A stretch of DNA of 64,000 bases from Alnus glutinosa (GCF_958979055.1 NC_084888.1:34095804-34159803), one strand, 5' to 3'. Positions 46,201 to 55,985 are shown, counted from the first letter of the stretch. Translations and numbers: made by a program. The notes: generated by a model from the letters alone, not told the origin.

Positions 46201-47990
46201 TGTAAAAGCTTAAGTCGAGAATGAGACAAATGTCCCATTCTGTAATGCCAAAGGTCTGTAGCAACAGACTTAACATGAGCAGAAATTGGGAAACGTACAG
46301 AATTTGAAAAAGATGAAAACACATCTGATGCAGGCACTGCAGGGTCATCCAGCAAGTAATAAAGTCCATTTGCCTCTCTACCCACTCCAATCGTCATCCA
46401 TGATGTTAGATTCTGTATGAAGCAGTAGTTAGCAAAAAAAATGAAACAAAATTTAAAGGATTGAACCAGCTTGCTAACCGAAAGAAGATTAAAAGAAAAG
46501 GATGGAACACATAAAACATTTGTGAGTATTAAATGGGCTGAAATCTTAACTGTTCCAATATGAGTGACAAGAGCAAACTTGCCATTTGGCAACTTTACTT
46601 TGGAAGAAATAGTGGCTGTAATGGAAGTGAAAAGAGAAATGGAGTTGATCATATGATCAGTAGCTTCAGTGTCTATAATCCATGTATGAGGTTGAGGCAA
46701 AATGGATGTATGGCAAGAAGAAAAAACTGAGTATTTTGGATTAGAAAAAACTGATGTATGATGAAAAACCGAGTAAGGAATACCTTCATTAGATGAATTC
46801 AAACAATCAGAAGTAGTGTTTGAGACACCACCAGCTTGAAGAGCAGATGCTGAAGAATTGGCTTGCATATTCTGCATGAACGTCATCAATTGCTGAACTT
46901 GAGATTGGGTAAATGGCAGAGGTGAGCTCTCTGTGAGCTGAACTTGATTAGCAGAGGATGAAGTCCCAGCAGACTTGTTACGGGTGAACTTGAACCCGGG
47001 AGGGAAGCCATGAATCTTGTAACACTTCTCAATTGTGTGGCCAGTAACACCACAATGACTACAAACAGGTTTAGGCTTACGAGAACCTTGCTTGACAGTC
47101 TGAGTGTTGATAGTAGGAGATTTTGTTGTCAATAAGGCTGAACTGTCTCCAAAAATAGATGATTGAGAAATCCCTCCAGAAAGTTCCTTTTGTCTTTCTT
47201 CTTGTAATACCAAGGAAAACACTTTGTTGATGGGGGGTAATGGCTCAAGTAACAAAATTTGGCCACGAATGTTTGAAAAAGAATCATTTAATCCCATTAA
47301 AAAATGGTAAATGTATTCTTGATGGTGAAAATCCATGATTGTCTTGGTACAACCACAGATGCAACGCCCACAAGAGCATTGAGGAATTGGGCGATAATTG
47401 GAAAGCTCATCCCAAAAACTCTTAAGAAGAGTATAATAGGAGCTTACCGAATGTGATCCTTGAGTGATAGCAGCAATAGATTTCTGAAGCTGGAAGATGC
47501 GAGGGCCATTGCCTTGAGAAAACCTCTCCTTCAAGTCTTTCCACATAGCTTCAGCATTGTCGATGTAGATTATACTTGATGCAATTTCCTTTGAAACAGA
47601 GTTGATAATCCAACTCAACACCATGTCATTGCATCGCGTCCATGGCTTGAATTCTGGAGAAGAATTTGATGGTTTTGACATAGAACCATCGATCAAACAG
47701 ATCTTGTTCTTAGCACTAAGGGCCATCGTCATTGACCGGTTCCAAGAATTGTAATTCTCGCCGATCAGAGGTTGAGATACGAGGATTGAACTTGGACTGT
47801 CTCCATTATGAAGAACTAGAGAATCAGAGATTTCATAGAGTGCGGAAGTAGAAGCAGAATTTTGATTTTCCATTGTTTGAGATTCAGTATGCTCTGATAC
47901 CATATCAAATGTTGAGAATGGAAAACAGAATTGGAAAAGAGAGAGAAGAGGTTGAGGAGAAAAGTTGTTTCTCTTGTATATTGCATTCAA
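43293..47990 (-). CDS. Copia-1 gag-pol polyprotein, 1565 codons
   Basis: Domain order is that of Ty1/copia. A UBN2-type gag (IGENYNSWNRSMTMAL onward) is followed by a zinc knuckle CSHCGVTGHTIEKC, then aspartic protease and the GAG-pre-integrase segment LWHYRMGHLSHSRL. Integrase follows (DIWGPF, DYSRFTWI, SPQQNAIVERKHQHLLNVAR), then reverse transcriptase (LDANNAFLHGDLNEEVYMKL, LLVYVDDIVLA) and RNase H (FCDSDWAGCLDTRRSVTGYC, SSAEAEYRSMA, HERTKHIEIDCHLVRDK). Integrase before reverse transcriptase separates it from Ty3/gypsy. The likely initiator lies inside the LTR-proximal part of the frame; the first 30 or so codons overlap the LTR. Confidence 0.92.
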   Translation of the reverse strand: MNAIYKRNNFSPQPLLSLFQFCFPFSTFDMVSEHTESQTMENQNSASTSALYEISDSLVLHNGDSPSSILVSQPLIGENYNSWNRSMTMALSAKNKICLIDGSMSKPSNSSPEFKPWTRCNDMVLSWIINSVSKEIASSIIYIDNAEAMWKDLKERFSQGNGPRIFQLQKSIAAITQGSHSVSSYYTLLKSFWDELSNYRPIPQCSCGRCICGCTKTIMDFHHQEYIYHFLMGLNDSFSNIRGQILLLEPLPPINKVFSLVLQEERQKELSGGISQSSIFGDSSALLTTKSPTINTQTVKQGSRKPKPVCSHCGVTGHTIEKCYKIHGFPPGFKFTRNKSAGTSSSANQVQLTESSPLPFTQSQVQQLMTFMQNMQANSSASALQAGGVSNTTSDCLNSSNEGIPYSVFHHTSVFSNPKYSVFSSCHTSILPQPHTWIIDTEATDHMINSISLFTSITATISSKVKLPNGKFALVTHIGTVKISAHLILTNVLCVPSFSFNLLSVSKLVQSFKFCFIFFANYCFIQNLTSWMTIGVGREANGLYYLLDDPAVPASDVFSSFSNSVRFPISAHVKSVATDLWHYRMGHLSHSRLKLLHSNNPQIACDLLDTTCTVCPLARQKRLSFPHSVSCSSSIFALVHCDIWGPFSVGSRNGHHYFLTIVDDYSRFTWIHLLQSKDQTRTYLKSFFHFVENQFDSKIKILRSDNGPEFHMPDFYSLKGVLHQLSCVESPQQNAIVERKHQHLLNVARSLKFQSNLPLKFWGDCILTAAYLINRIPTPHLSNFSPYQLLHDKIPSLDHIRVFGCLCYASTLSRHRHKFAPRAKPCVFLGYPFQQKGYKLLDLYSHSVFISRDVIFHESIFPFTINLLKFSSDGVLISSEFSHSSSVLPKEVADISASHTHPASFSSEPQIQPETQTHSDPQNSFESHIQSEPQTQSESSTSSNTPTQSDTQIQSATQLQSATQLQPEPHSVPIISSHHHSVPSSHLRKSSRVKHKPGYLQQYHCQIASHHAPSSDFMKSDSGISYSLSSSLCYDRLSPSYKTFCLQVSSTYEPQFFHQANKFQHWRDAMNTEIAALEDNHTWTITDLPPNKVPIGCKWVYKVKLKADGSIERYKARLVAKGYTQCEGLDYYETFSPVAKLTTVRCLLALAASHGWYLHQLDANNAFLHGDLNEEVYMKLPPGYSNKGEHQVCRLTKSLYGLKQASRQWFAKFSTTLLSHGFTQSKSDYTLFTRFQGSSFIALLVYVDDIVLASDSADAVKQFIQFLNNEFKLKDLGDLKFFLGLEIARTSKGLSLCQRKYTLEILEDCGLLAAKPSKFPMETNLKLSRHNGDVLDNPASYRRLVGRLLYLTITRPDIAYSVQTLSQFMDTPRQPHMDAATRVLRYLKSSPGQGLFYPANSASHLKAFCDSDWAGCLDTRRSVTGYCVFLGESLISWKSKKQVTVSRSSAEAEYRSMAATTCEITWLLHLLNDFKIDHSQPALLFCDSQAALHIAANLVFHERTKHIEIDCHLVRDKIQENVIRTLHVKSIHQLADLFTKALGSNPFHYLLSKMNIINIFNVVSS

Positions 47991-48166
47991 TGAATTCTGT
48001 GTACATAGTTCTGTATTTATACATACAAGAATGACCTACAAGTTGTAGAATGAAAGAACTAACTTAACTGTACGCTAACTATCTCTTCCAGCTGGTATAC
48101 CAGTCGTAACTAATATAACTAACTCTGTCAACTGGTATTTAACTAATATACCAGTATGACATAACA
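47910..48166 (-). repeat. 5' LTR of Copia-1
   Basis: 257 bp. On the minus strand it starts TGTTATGTCATACTGG and ends TTCTCAACA, followed by the primer-binding site. Confidence 0.9.
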
Positions 48167-48204
48167 CTAAACCACTGTCAACTGGTATTTTGACCATAAC
48201 TGGT
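48167..48204. other. 38-bp filler between Copia-1 and the right flank repeat
   Basis: Begins ctaaa, as does the internal sequence next to the other LTR. It then has ctgtcaactggtattt, also present inside the LTR, and then tgaccataact, the reverse complement of the first bases of the adjoining repeat. The patchwork looks templated from both neighbours. Confidence 0.6.
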
Positions 48205-48366
48205 AGTTATGGTCAAAATTAGAACGATTTCTTCATTTTACATTAGAGCTACATAGTTAAATTTTATCTCACTATTTCAGGTATTGAATGTTAAAATCAC
48301 TATCAAAAGTTTAAGTTGATAAGAAATTATTAATTTAATTATTTAATTAATATTTTAATGTTCTCT
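48205..48366 (+). repeat. right 162-bp direct repeat flanking Copia-1
   Basis: The partner of 42855-43016; only one substitution was seen (ctcactattt here, ctcactgttt there). Confidence 0.9.
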
Positions 48367-48830
48367 TATATGTGTGTTCAAACTATCTCATTGCGGTCAA
48401 AATTGGAAGGATATTCAGTTTACAAAGTCACTAATTGTATGGAAAATTAATCAGTAATCTAACATTCTCCCAAAAATATGAGCTCAAACTTTCTACCCAA
48501 CACCAATATTTAATTAAAATAAAAAAAAAAAAAAAAATTATCATAGCTTAGTGGACAGGAAATGTTTCTTTCGGTCATTTAGGTTTTAACTACTCCAAAA
48601 ATGCATAACTTGCCGCAATCCACCGCGAGATTCATAATCATTCGCAAAGCTAACATGGTAGCCACCAAAGTAAGTCTGAAACTTGTGGTAGACAAAAAGA
48701 ACCAGCGAGTACTCTTTGCTGAAGCAGACAAAGAATTTGTTGATTTCCTATTAAGCATTTTCAGACTGCCGGTCGCCGGTCGGAATAGTCACTAGCTAGG
48801 CTCCTCAAAGAGGAAAGCATGGGAGGCTGC

Positions 48831-48947
48831 AGGAGAGGGACTTTAGGACCAGGAATGGCTACTCTGGGCTTTAACAGGAAATCTTTTTCCTGGTCTGGCT
48901 GAAAGCAAGCATCGCTCAGATTTTCAATGCTCTTGTAGAGGCTTGGG
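48831..48947 (-). other. 117-bp inverted exon segment
   Basis: Only on the minus strand does this read as the family's conserved stretch LPSLYKSIENLSDACFQPDQ followed by KDFLLKPRVAIPGPKVPLL, which in copy B lies on the + strand between the same neighbours. It is a micro-inversion inside exon 1, with a small loss of sequence at its right edge. Confidence 0.9.
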
Positions 48948-49456
48948 AAGGAGGAGAAAAACACATTTTAAATGTAAACGCAGCGGTTGCAGCACCTATC
49001 GAATCAACGAAATTGAATATAAACAGAGGAAAGCATGTTCTTCGTGCATTGATTCCATGAACAGTATGTTTAGAGATGCAGGTTACGGGAAAGGGATGGT
49101 TTTAATTCGTACATGGCGATGGCTGATCTGGAGGTGAAGCCCATGTCCACCAACTCTGGTATCACTCTGCTTAGAGAGTTTAATGTCGTGGCAGTTGGGG
49201 CTATTGAGGAGAAACTGGTCGATTTGGGCATGGATGAGGTACGACTCTAATACTGGTCGATCTATTTTGGTACCAACTTGTGGGAATGTCATAGGCTATT
49301 GCATTCATTTGGAACTCTTTCTTTGTTTAATTTTTTTAAAAAATTATTATGGAGCAGCCAACACTTTGAGAAAATAAAAAAGGATTAGAAGAAAAAATGG
49401 AACCTGACTGTTAAAGAACAATTAGGTTATTTTAATTAGTATATGTATATAGTATT

Positions 49457-49585
49457 TGTTAGATTATATTGTCCCATTGTCCCACATGGGCTACGTTGTA
49501 TATTTGTCCTTTATGTACTAGCCTATATATAGGCCTCTCATGTACAGTATTTTGTGTGATTCAATACATATGATTTCTCTCAACA
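49457..49585 (+). repeat. 5' LTR of Copia-2
   Basis: 129 bp, unusually short. It contains a TATA-like ctatatatagg near 49522 and ends tctctcaaca directly before the primer site. Confidence 0.92.
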
Positions 49586-50076
49586 TGGTATCAGAGCACA
49601 GGTTCTGAATCACCTATTTATTTTATTATTCTTTTTCTTTGGCCTCTTCCCGGAAATTTTCCGGCGCCGCCGCCGCTGCTTCCGCCGTACCTCATCGCTC
49701 TGTCTTCCTCGGTTCTCTGTCTTCCAGTTCCTGTTTCAACTTGGTTCATATACCAATCGAAACCTTGGGAGACCACCGTGCCAGAGCCGTCGAGAACAGA
49801 ACTATCCAGCCATTCACGCGCCTCCACGCGCTGCCTGAAGTTTCTGCCGCCGCCAGCCTCTGCTGCCGCTCCGCCATCAGACGATCCAGCCGTTCGATCG
49901 TTCCAATTTCAGCACAGATCCCTAGACAAGCCTCCTAGCTGCTCGGGGACACCTCTTTTGTCCAAATCTGACGGTCCACGCGCCTCCACGCGCCACTAGA
50001 AGACTGCAGCACGCTGGTTCACGCGCCCACGCGCCGCCACCCATCGCGCGTGTCATTCACGCGCCAACCTCTGCAG

Positions 50077-50215
50077 TGCCACGTCAGCCCTAGCGCCACG
50101 TCAGCCCTAGTGCCACGTCAGCATGGTGCCACGTCATCCTGGTGCCACGTCAGCGTTGACCGTTGACCGTTGACCTGCCCGTTGACCGTTGACTTTGACC
50201 GTTGACCCGGCTGAC
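50077..50215 (+). promoter_or_regulatory. bZIP-type and W-box cluster in the Copia-2 leader
   Basis: Five copies of gccacgtca (50078-50153) carry the ACGT core of bZIP-type hexamer or G-box-like sites. Immediately after come seven ttgac cores (50155-50208), the W-box recognised by WRKY factors. The sites lie between the primer site and gag, so they are transcribed. Regulation by stress factors is an inference. Confidence 0.5.
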
Positions 50216-50286
50216 CAGGTGTTTTCTACTTATTTTCTCGTTCTGATTTCATTTTTCTAGTCTATTTCTGCTTTTGGCATCTCCAG

Positions 50287-50880
50287 ATGGCACAAAACGA
50301 GATTCTTACTCATATTCATGCTACATTGGATGGCACCAACTACATTGTTTGGTCCCAATCTATGAGGAGCTTTCTTAAAGGCCGCAAGCTCTGGCTTTAT
50401 GTGACTGGGGATATCCTCAAGCCTACTAAAGTCGATGCCGAAACTGATGCTGCCTTCCACACTCGTCTTATTGATTGGGACAGCAAACATCATCAGATTC
50501 TTACGTGGTTCCGTGCCTCCACCATTCCCTCTATTGCAGCTTTATTTGGCAGTTTTGATGATGCACAGGGTGCTTGGGATATGCTTGCTTCTCGCTACTC
50601 GTCGATTGATGGTTCTCGCGAGTACCAGATTATTCTTGATCTCTATCGCCTGAAGCAAGAATCAAATCAGACTATTACGGATTTCTTTGCTCACATGCAG
50701 TTCTTATGGGATCAGTTGGCTCTTTCTGATCCTGCTTGGAGGGACCCTACCGATGCTCAGATGTATGCTGCCCGCAGGGACCAGCATCGTCTCTATCAGT
50801 TTCTGATGGCTCTGCGAGATGATTTTGAGCCTGTTCGTGGGCAACTTTTGCATCGCTCTCCTCTTCCCACTTTGGACTAG
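50287..50880 (+). CDS. Copia-2 gag region
   Basis: UBN2-type gag: LDGTNYIVWSQSMRSFLKGR at the start, then a helical region with LYRLKQESNQTITDFFAHMQ, typical of plant copia gag. It builds the particle in living relatives. Confidence 0.85.
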   Translation: MAQNEILTHIHATLDGTNYIVWSQSMRSFLKGRKLWLYVTGDILKPTKVDAETDAAFHTRLIDWDSKHHQILTWFRASTIPSIAALFGSFDDAQGAWDMLASRYSSIDGSREYQIILDLYRLKQESNQTITDFFAHMQFLWDQLALSDPAWRDPTDAQMYAARRDQHRLYQFLMALRDDFEPVRGQLLHRSPLPTLD

Positions 50881-50913
50881 GCTGTCTGTGAGCTTGTTCG
50901 AGAGGAGACCAGA

Positions 50914-53900
50914 TTGTCTACTTTGCGCTCTCAGCACACTCCGCATACTCATCCTGTATTAGCTGCTCCATCTCCTCAGACCGAGCACTCTGACAAGTCT
51001 GTTCGTGGACCCTCCAAGAATCGTGACAATCCTTTTTGTCGTTATTGTCGCCGTCGTGGGCATACCATTGACAAATGTTGGCGCAAGGCCAAATCTTCTA
51101 CACATGCTGCAGCTGTTACCACTACTGAGAGTGCTTCTTCTTCGGCTGCCCCAGCTGCTCCCTCTGGCGACTCTACCGGATCTACTCTCACTTTATCTTC
51201 AGCTGACTTTGAGGCAATTATCAACCAGGTCCTCGCTCGTTCTGGTAATGCATCTTCCTCTGTCCTCTCTGTTTTGCCAGGTAAATCTTCCTCTTGGCTT
51301 TTTGACTCCGCCTGCTGCAACCATATGACGCCATATGCCTCTTCATTTACCACTTCTGTCCCTCCCCCACATACATCTTTAATTCACACAGCTGATGGCT
51401 CTTCTATGACGGTTCAATCCTTAGGCACTGTTCATACGCCTTTCCTTTCTATCCCTGATGTCTTTCATGTGCCTAAATTATCCTTTAATCTCTTATCTGT
51501 TGGGCAATTGTGTGAATTGGGCTATAGACTTGTTTTTGACTCCTCTGGTGTGTATGTGCAGGATCCTCGGACGGGCCAGATACTTGGGACCGGGCGTAGA
51601 ATTGGGCGACTGTTTGAGCTTTCCTCCTTACACCTTTCCATCCCCGGTGTCTCTGCTGCTGTCACTTCATCGTCGCCATCTCTTGCTCTTTGGCATTCGC
51701 ATCTTGGTCATGCATCTCTGTCTCGGGTACAGATTTTAGCTTCTAAGGGTTTCTTAGGTTCAGTGTCCAATAAGTCTTTTGATTGTATTTCTTGTCAACT
51801 TGGGAAACAACCAGCTTTGCCTTTTAATAATAGTGAGTCTATTGCATCTACTTCTTTTGATTTAATTCATTCTGATGTTTGGGGACCTTCCCCTGTTCCT
51901 AGTATGAGTGGCTCACGCTATTTTGTGATTTTTGTGGATGATTTTTCTCGTTACACTTGGGTGTTTTTAATGAAATCACGCTCTGAATTATTGGATATCT
52001 ATCGCAATTTTGCAAAAATGGTTGAGACCCAGTTTTCTAAACACATTAAAGCTTTTCGTTCTGATAATGCCTTAGAATATACTCAACAAGCTTTTCAAAA
52101 TATTTTAAAACACTATGGCACTGTTCCTCACTTGTCTTGTCCAGGCACCTCACAGCAAAACGGAAGAGCTGAACGTAAACTTCGGCACATTCTAGACACT
52201 GTTCGTGCTCTTCTTCTTTCCTCTTTGGTTCCTACTCCTTTTTGGGGTGAAGCCACTCTCACAGCTGTCTACACTATCAACAGGTTGCCTACCCCTCTCC
52301 TTGCAAATTGTACCCCTCACGAGCAGTTGTTTGGCTCTTCTCCCACTTACCATCAACTCCGTGTGTTTGGTTCCGACTGTTTTGTTTTGCTCCAACCTCA
52401 TGAACGTACCAAACTCGAGCCTCATTCTCGATTATGTTGCTTTCTTGGATATGGGGTAGAACAAAAGGGTTATCGGTGTTATGATCCCGTGTCACACCGC
52501 CTTCGCATCTCCCGTCATGTGGTCTTCTGGGAGCATAAGTTATTTCACGACGTTGGGAAATTTTGCATGCCCTCTTTTCCTCCCTTTACCACACTTTTTC
52601 GAGACGCCTCTCTCTCACTCTACCTCTGGTGAAATTTGTCCCGAGTCTTCCTCACTTGAGCCGCAGTCTTCAAATGCTCATGATGTCGCTACGCTTGAGT
52701 CTCAAGATTCTGTTCCATCCGAGGCTCCGGCTCCTGCCTCCCCACCTGCTCTTCGCCGATCCACTCGGGTAAAGTCTCTTCCATCTCATCTCCAAGACTT
52801 TCATTGTTTTCATGCCTTAGCTGCCTTACATGAACCTCACTCCTATCGTGAGGCTTCCACTAACCCTCTTTGGCAGGACGCGATGAAAGAGGAACTTGAT
52901 GCATTACACAAGAACCATACATGGGATCTGGTTGACTTGCCTCGAGGAAAGTCTGTTGTGGGGTGTAAGTGGGTCTACAAAATCAAGACTTGTTCTGATG
53001 GTTCTGTTGACAGATACAAGGCTCGTCTTGTGGCCAGAGGCTTTACTCAGGAGTATGGTGTGGATTATGAGGAGACTTTTGCTCCTGTTGCTCGCCTCTC
53101 TTCTGTGCGTGCTCTTTTGGTTGTTGCCGCTTCTCGCCATTGGTCACTTTCTCAAATGGATGTCAAAAATGCCTTCCTTAATGGCGATCTCAGTGAAGAA
53201 GTCTATATGCAGCCACCTCCTGGCCTCTCTTCTCCTCCGAACAAGGTCTGTCGTCTTCGCCGGGCTCTCTATGGTCTAAAGCAAGCTCCACGGGCATGGT
53301 TTGCTAAGTTTAGCGCCACTGTCTCTGGTCTTGGCTACTCCATCAGCTCGTATGACTCTGCCTTGTTTATTCGTCGCACAGATCGAGGCATCATTCTTCT
53401 GTTGTTATATGTTGATGACATGATTATCACTGGCGATGATTCTCTTGGTATTCTGGAGCTCAAACAGTTTCTCAGTCAGCATTTTGAGATGAAAGATCTT
53501 GGCACTCTCAGCTATTTTCTTGGTCTTGAGATTTCTTCTTCTTCTGATGGTTTATATTTGACACAGGCCAAGTATATATCTGATCTGCTTTCACGGGCCA
53601 ATCTCACAGACTGTAAGATCGTCGACACTCCGACTGAGCTCAATATCCGCCTCAATCTACAGGATGGCGAGCCTCTCCGTGATCCCTCTCTCTATCGGCA
53701 TTTGGTTGGTAGCCTTGTTTATCTTACTGTTACTAGACCTGATATCTCATATGCTGTACATCAGGTGAGTCAGTTTATGGCTGCTCCCCGTTCTACTCAT
53801 TTCTCTGCTGTCCTTCGCATCCTTCGCTACCTCAAGGGGACTTTATTTCATGGGCTCCACTTCTCCTCTCTGTCTCCTCTTGAGTTGTATGCTTATACTG

Positions 53901-54361
53901 ATGCTGATTGGGCAGGTGATCCTACAGATCGTCGCTCTACCACTGGTTATTGTTTTCTACTTGGCACTTCTCTTATTTCTTGGCGTAGTAAGAAGCAGTC
54001 TGTTGTTGCTCGCTCTAGCACTGAGGCAGAATATCGTGCTTTAGCTGACACCACCTCGGAGCTCCTTTGGTTGCAATGGCTATTACAGGATATGGGTGTC
54101 ACTTTTTCTTCTGCTACTCCTGTCTACTGTGATAATAGAAGTGCTATTCAGATTGCCCATAATGATGTCTTTCATGAACGGACCAAACATATTGAGATTG
54201 ATTGTCACTTTGTCCGTCATCACCTTCTTCAGGGCTCTCTACAACTTCATTCTGTCACGTCTCATGATCAGTTCGCGGACCTCTTCACAAAGTCTCATCC
54301 TCCAGGGCGGTTCCGCGATCTTGTGTCCAACCTCAAGATGGTCTCTTGCACTCCACCTTGA
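50914..54361 (+). CDS. Copia-2 pol region
   Basis: Recognisable in order: zinc knuckle (CRYCRRRGHTIDKC), protease (WLFDSACCNHMTP), GAG-pre-integrase (LWHSHLGHASLSRVQIL), integrase (HSDVWGPSPVPS, VDDFSRYTWVFLM, CPGTSQQNGRAERKLRHIL), reverse transcriptase (MDVKNAFLNGDLSEEVYMQP, LLLYVDDMIITG) and RNase H (YTDADWAGDPTDRRSTTGYC, HERTKHIEIDCHFVRHH). It is carried on two overlapping open stretches, so the element is not quite whole. Confidence 0.88.
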
Positions 54362-54374
54362 GTTTGAGGGGGGG

Positions 54375-54503
54375 TGTTAGATTATATTGTCCCATTGTCC
54401 CACATGGGCTACGTTGTATATTTGTCCTTTATGTACTAGCCTATATATAGGCCTCTCATGTACAGTATTTTGTGTGATTCAATACATATGATTTCTCTCA
54501 ACA
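54375..54503 (+). repeat. 3' LTR of Copia-2
   Basis: 129 bp, a direct copy of 49457-49585, following a gagggggggg-type polypurine tract. Confidence 0.92.
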
Positions 54504-55033
54504 GTATTTAACACTGATATACTATTATATTGAACAATGAAAATATATAGTGGATAATAGAAGCTAGCTGTACAGTTGATGTCAGGGACAAATTCTGCAC
54601 TTATAAACACTTGTAACTGACTCATGTTTCATAACTGGGGCATTCCACTCTGGTTCTACGTACAATAGTTTCTTTTTCTGATCTATTTGAATAAATATTT
54701 TTTATTCATACAAAAAAAGAAAATAGTACTGGAGAGTAATGGATTATGGCAGTGGAACTCTAATCATTGAATGTAATAATTAACTAGTTTGCTCCTTAAT
54801 TTGCGTGGTGTGTTGCTAGGGTCTCAAGTTGCTCAAGGCTTCTCTGCAATCCAAGACGGTTCTGACTGATGTCTTCCTTCCAACCGATGGAGATCACTAA
54901 AAGAAGCTAGTTTTTGCATTGTATTGGTCTAGTAATTTCTAGGTGCAAGTGTATGAACCATTACTCAAATCTGGTGTGGCAGTGTGTTTATTGTGTTATA
55001 TATGCTTTATGAAATCAGTAAGTAAACTTGTGT

Positions 55034-55166
55034 TGTTAGATTATATGCAGTGTATGTCCCATATATATAGGTTATGTATGTATGTATCTGTATTATATTA
55101 TTGGCCTGTATATATAGGCCTATTTTTGTATTTAGCGTGATTCAATATAAAACCTCATTCTCAAAA
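55034..55166 (+). mobile_element. solo LTR related to Copia-2
   Basis: 133 bp beginning tgttagattatatgcag, with gtatatataggcctattttt and gtgattcaatat as in the Copia-2 LTR but clearly diverged. A perfect 5-bp duplication tgtgt flanks it (55029-55033, 55167-55171). Copy B's 3' flank (near 16497) shows the empty site. It most likely arose by LTR-LTR recombination. Confidence 0.85.
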
Positions 55167-55171
55167 TGTGT

Positions 55172-55985
55172 TAATCATAACCTGATATTGCTGAGGATAA
55201 TCCCGATCAGTAAGGATGACCACCTCTCCAGTGAGGTGTTTTGAGGTATAACTTAACAGAGGCACAATTTGGGAGAGCTGAGACCAACCGAACCCTACTG
55301 GCCGGTGCCATGCCAACATGAAATTGCCAATGCTTATTTAATTTGTTTGCATTAGTACCAACAATTCCAACGTATAATCTTTCAAACTTAATAGCGGGTA
55401 TGACTCTGATCCTCCCTGATTTTTTATATGTAATTCCAAGTGCAAAGTCCCCACCATAATTAATTTATTCGTGGGCTTCAAGTGAGGTCCAAAGTATGGT
55501 ATATTTAAGACCGGTTTGTAATAACAAAAAATAGTAGAATTACAACTATCGTCGATCAAACCAATATTCTGTCAAGTAATTGAGGTAAAATGGATAGAAA
55601 ATCACTTATCGAGTGTTTCATATTGATAACTGATCAAAATACATAAGGCCATCTTATAATTAGGCTTATATAGAGCCTAAATTCAAAACCATAAAAAATA
55701 ATAATAATAATAATAATAAAAACACTTTGCGGTAAAAAGAATATAAAACGACAACTTTTTCCTAATAAACGTTGAAATTACAAAAATTTTATGAAATACA
55801 AAATTGTAGTCTTTTGAATAAGCTTTCTAATGCTACTAGTAATTCGATGTCGAAATAAAAAGATATTATTTTTCTTAAGTAAAGTAGGTCTAACAAAAAA
55901 AAGGTAAAATTGTCCTGCATCATGAGGCCCACCCAACTTTTTTTTTTTTCTTTCTTAGATTTCAACTATCCTTTCAAACTCTCGT
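55172..55985. other. 3' flank of B'
   Basis: Contains spacer blocks shared with the flanks of the other copies (gaggataatcc...ggatgacc, gagaccaaccgaaccc, tttattcgtgggcttcaag). An (aat)n stretch lies at 55689-55716. No gene. Confidence 0.55.

Larger units (their letters stand above)
43023..48166 (-). mobile_element. Copia-1, whole-looking Ty1/copia element
   Basis: Reverse-strand element with two 257-bp LTRs (43023-43279, 47910-48166) that I cannot tell apart. It has a methionine-tRNA primer site (gctctgatacca on the + strand, 47891-47902), a polypurine tract near 43284-43297, and one continuous gag-pol frame. It looks whole. Identical LTRs imply a very recent insertion. The expected 5-bp target duplication is not clean (tcaaa/ctaaa); instead 162-bp direct repeats flank it, with 38 bp of filler on the right. 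It lies upstream of pseudogene B'. Confidence 0.92.
49457..54503 (+). mobile_element. Copia-2, nearly whole Ty1/copia element in the B' intron
   Basis: Two 129-bp LTRs (49457-49585, 54375-54503), indistinguishable by eye, lie within a perfect 5-bp duplication gtatt (49452-49456, 54504-54508). Copy B's intron near 15961 shows the empty site. A methionine-tRNA primer site tggtatcagagc is at 49586-49597 and a polypurine tract at 54366-54374. The coding region has the full gag-to-RNase H order but is interrupted in about two places. LTR identity indicates a very recent insertion. Confidence 0.93.
48655..54900 (+). pseudogene. DUF674 copy B', broken by inversion and frameshifts
   Basis: Exon 1 (48655-49238) starts normally with MVATKVSLKLVVDKK and FAEADKEFVDFLLSIF. 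The frame is then lost at a duplicated gccggtc (near 48770) and a duplicated ctag, and 117 bp of the exon (48831-48947) are reversed in place. The rest of exon 1, including DLEVKPMSTNSGITLL, and the last exon (54820-54900, KLLKASLQSKTVLTDVFLP) remain recognisable. The splice donor and acceptor are conserved. The 5.6-kb intron is the 0.5-kb B-type intron plus the 5.05-kb Copia-2. Copy B (14802-16366) is its nearest paralogue. It cannot make a normal protein. Confidence 0.88.
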
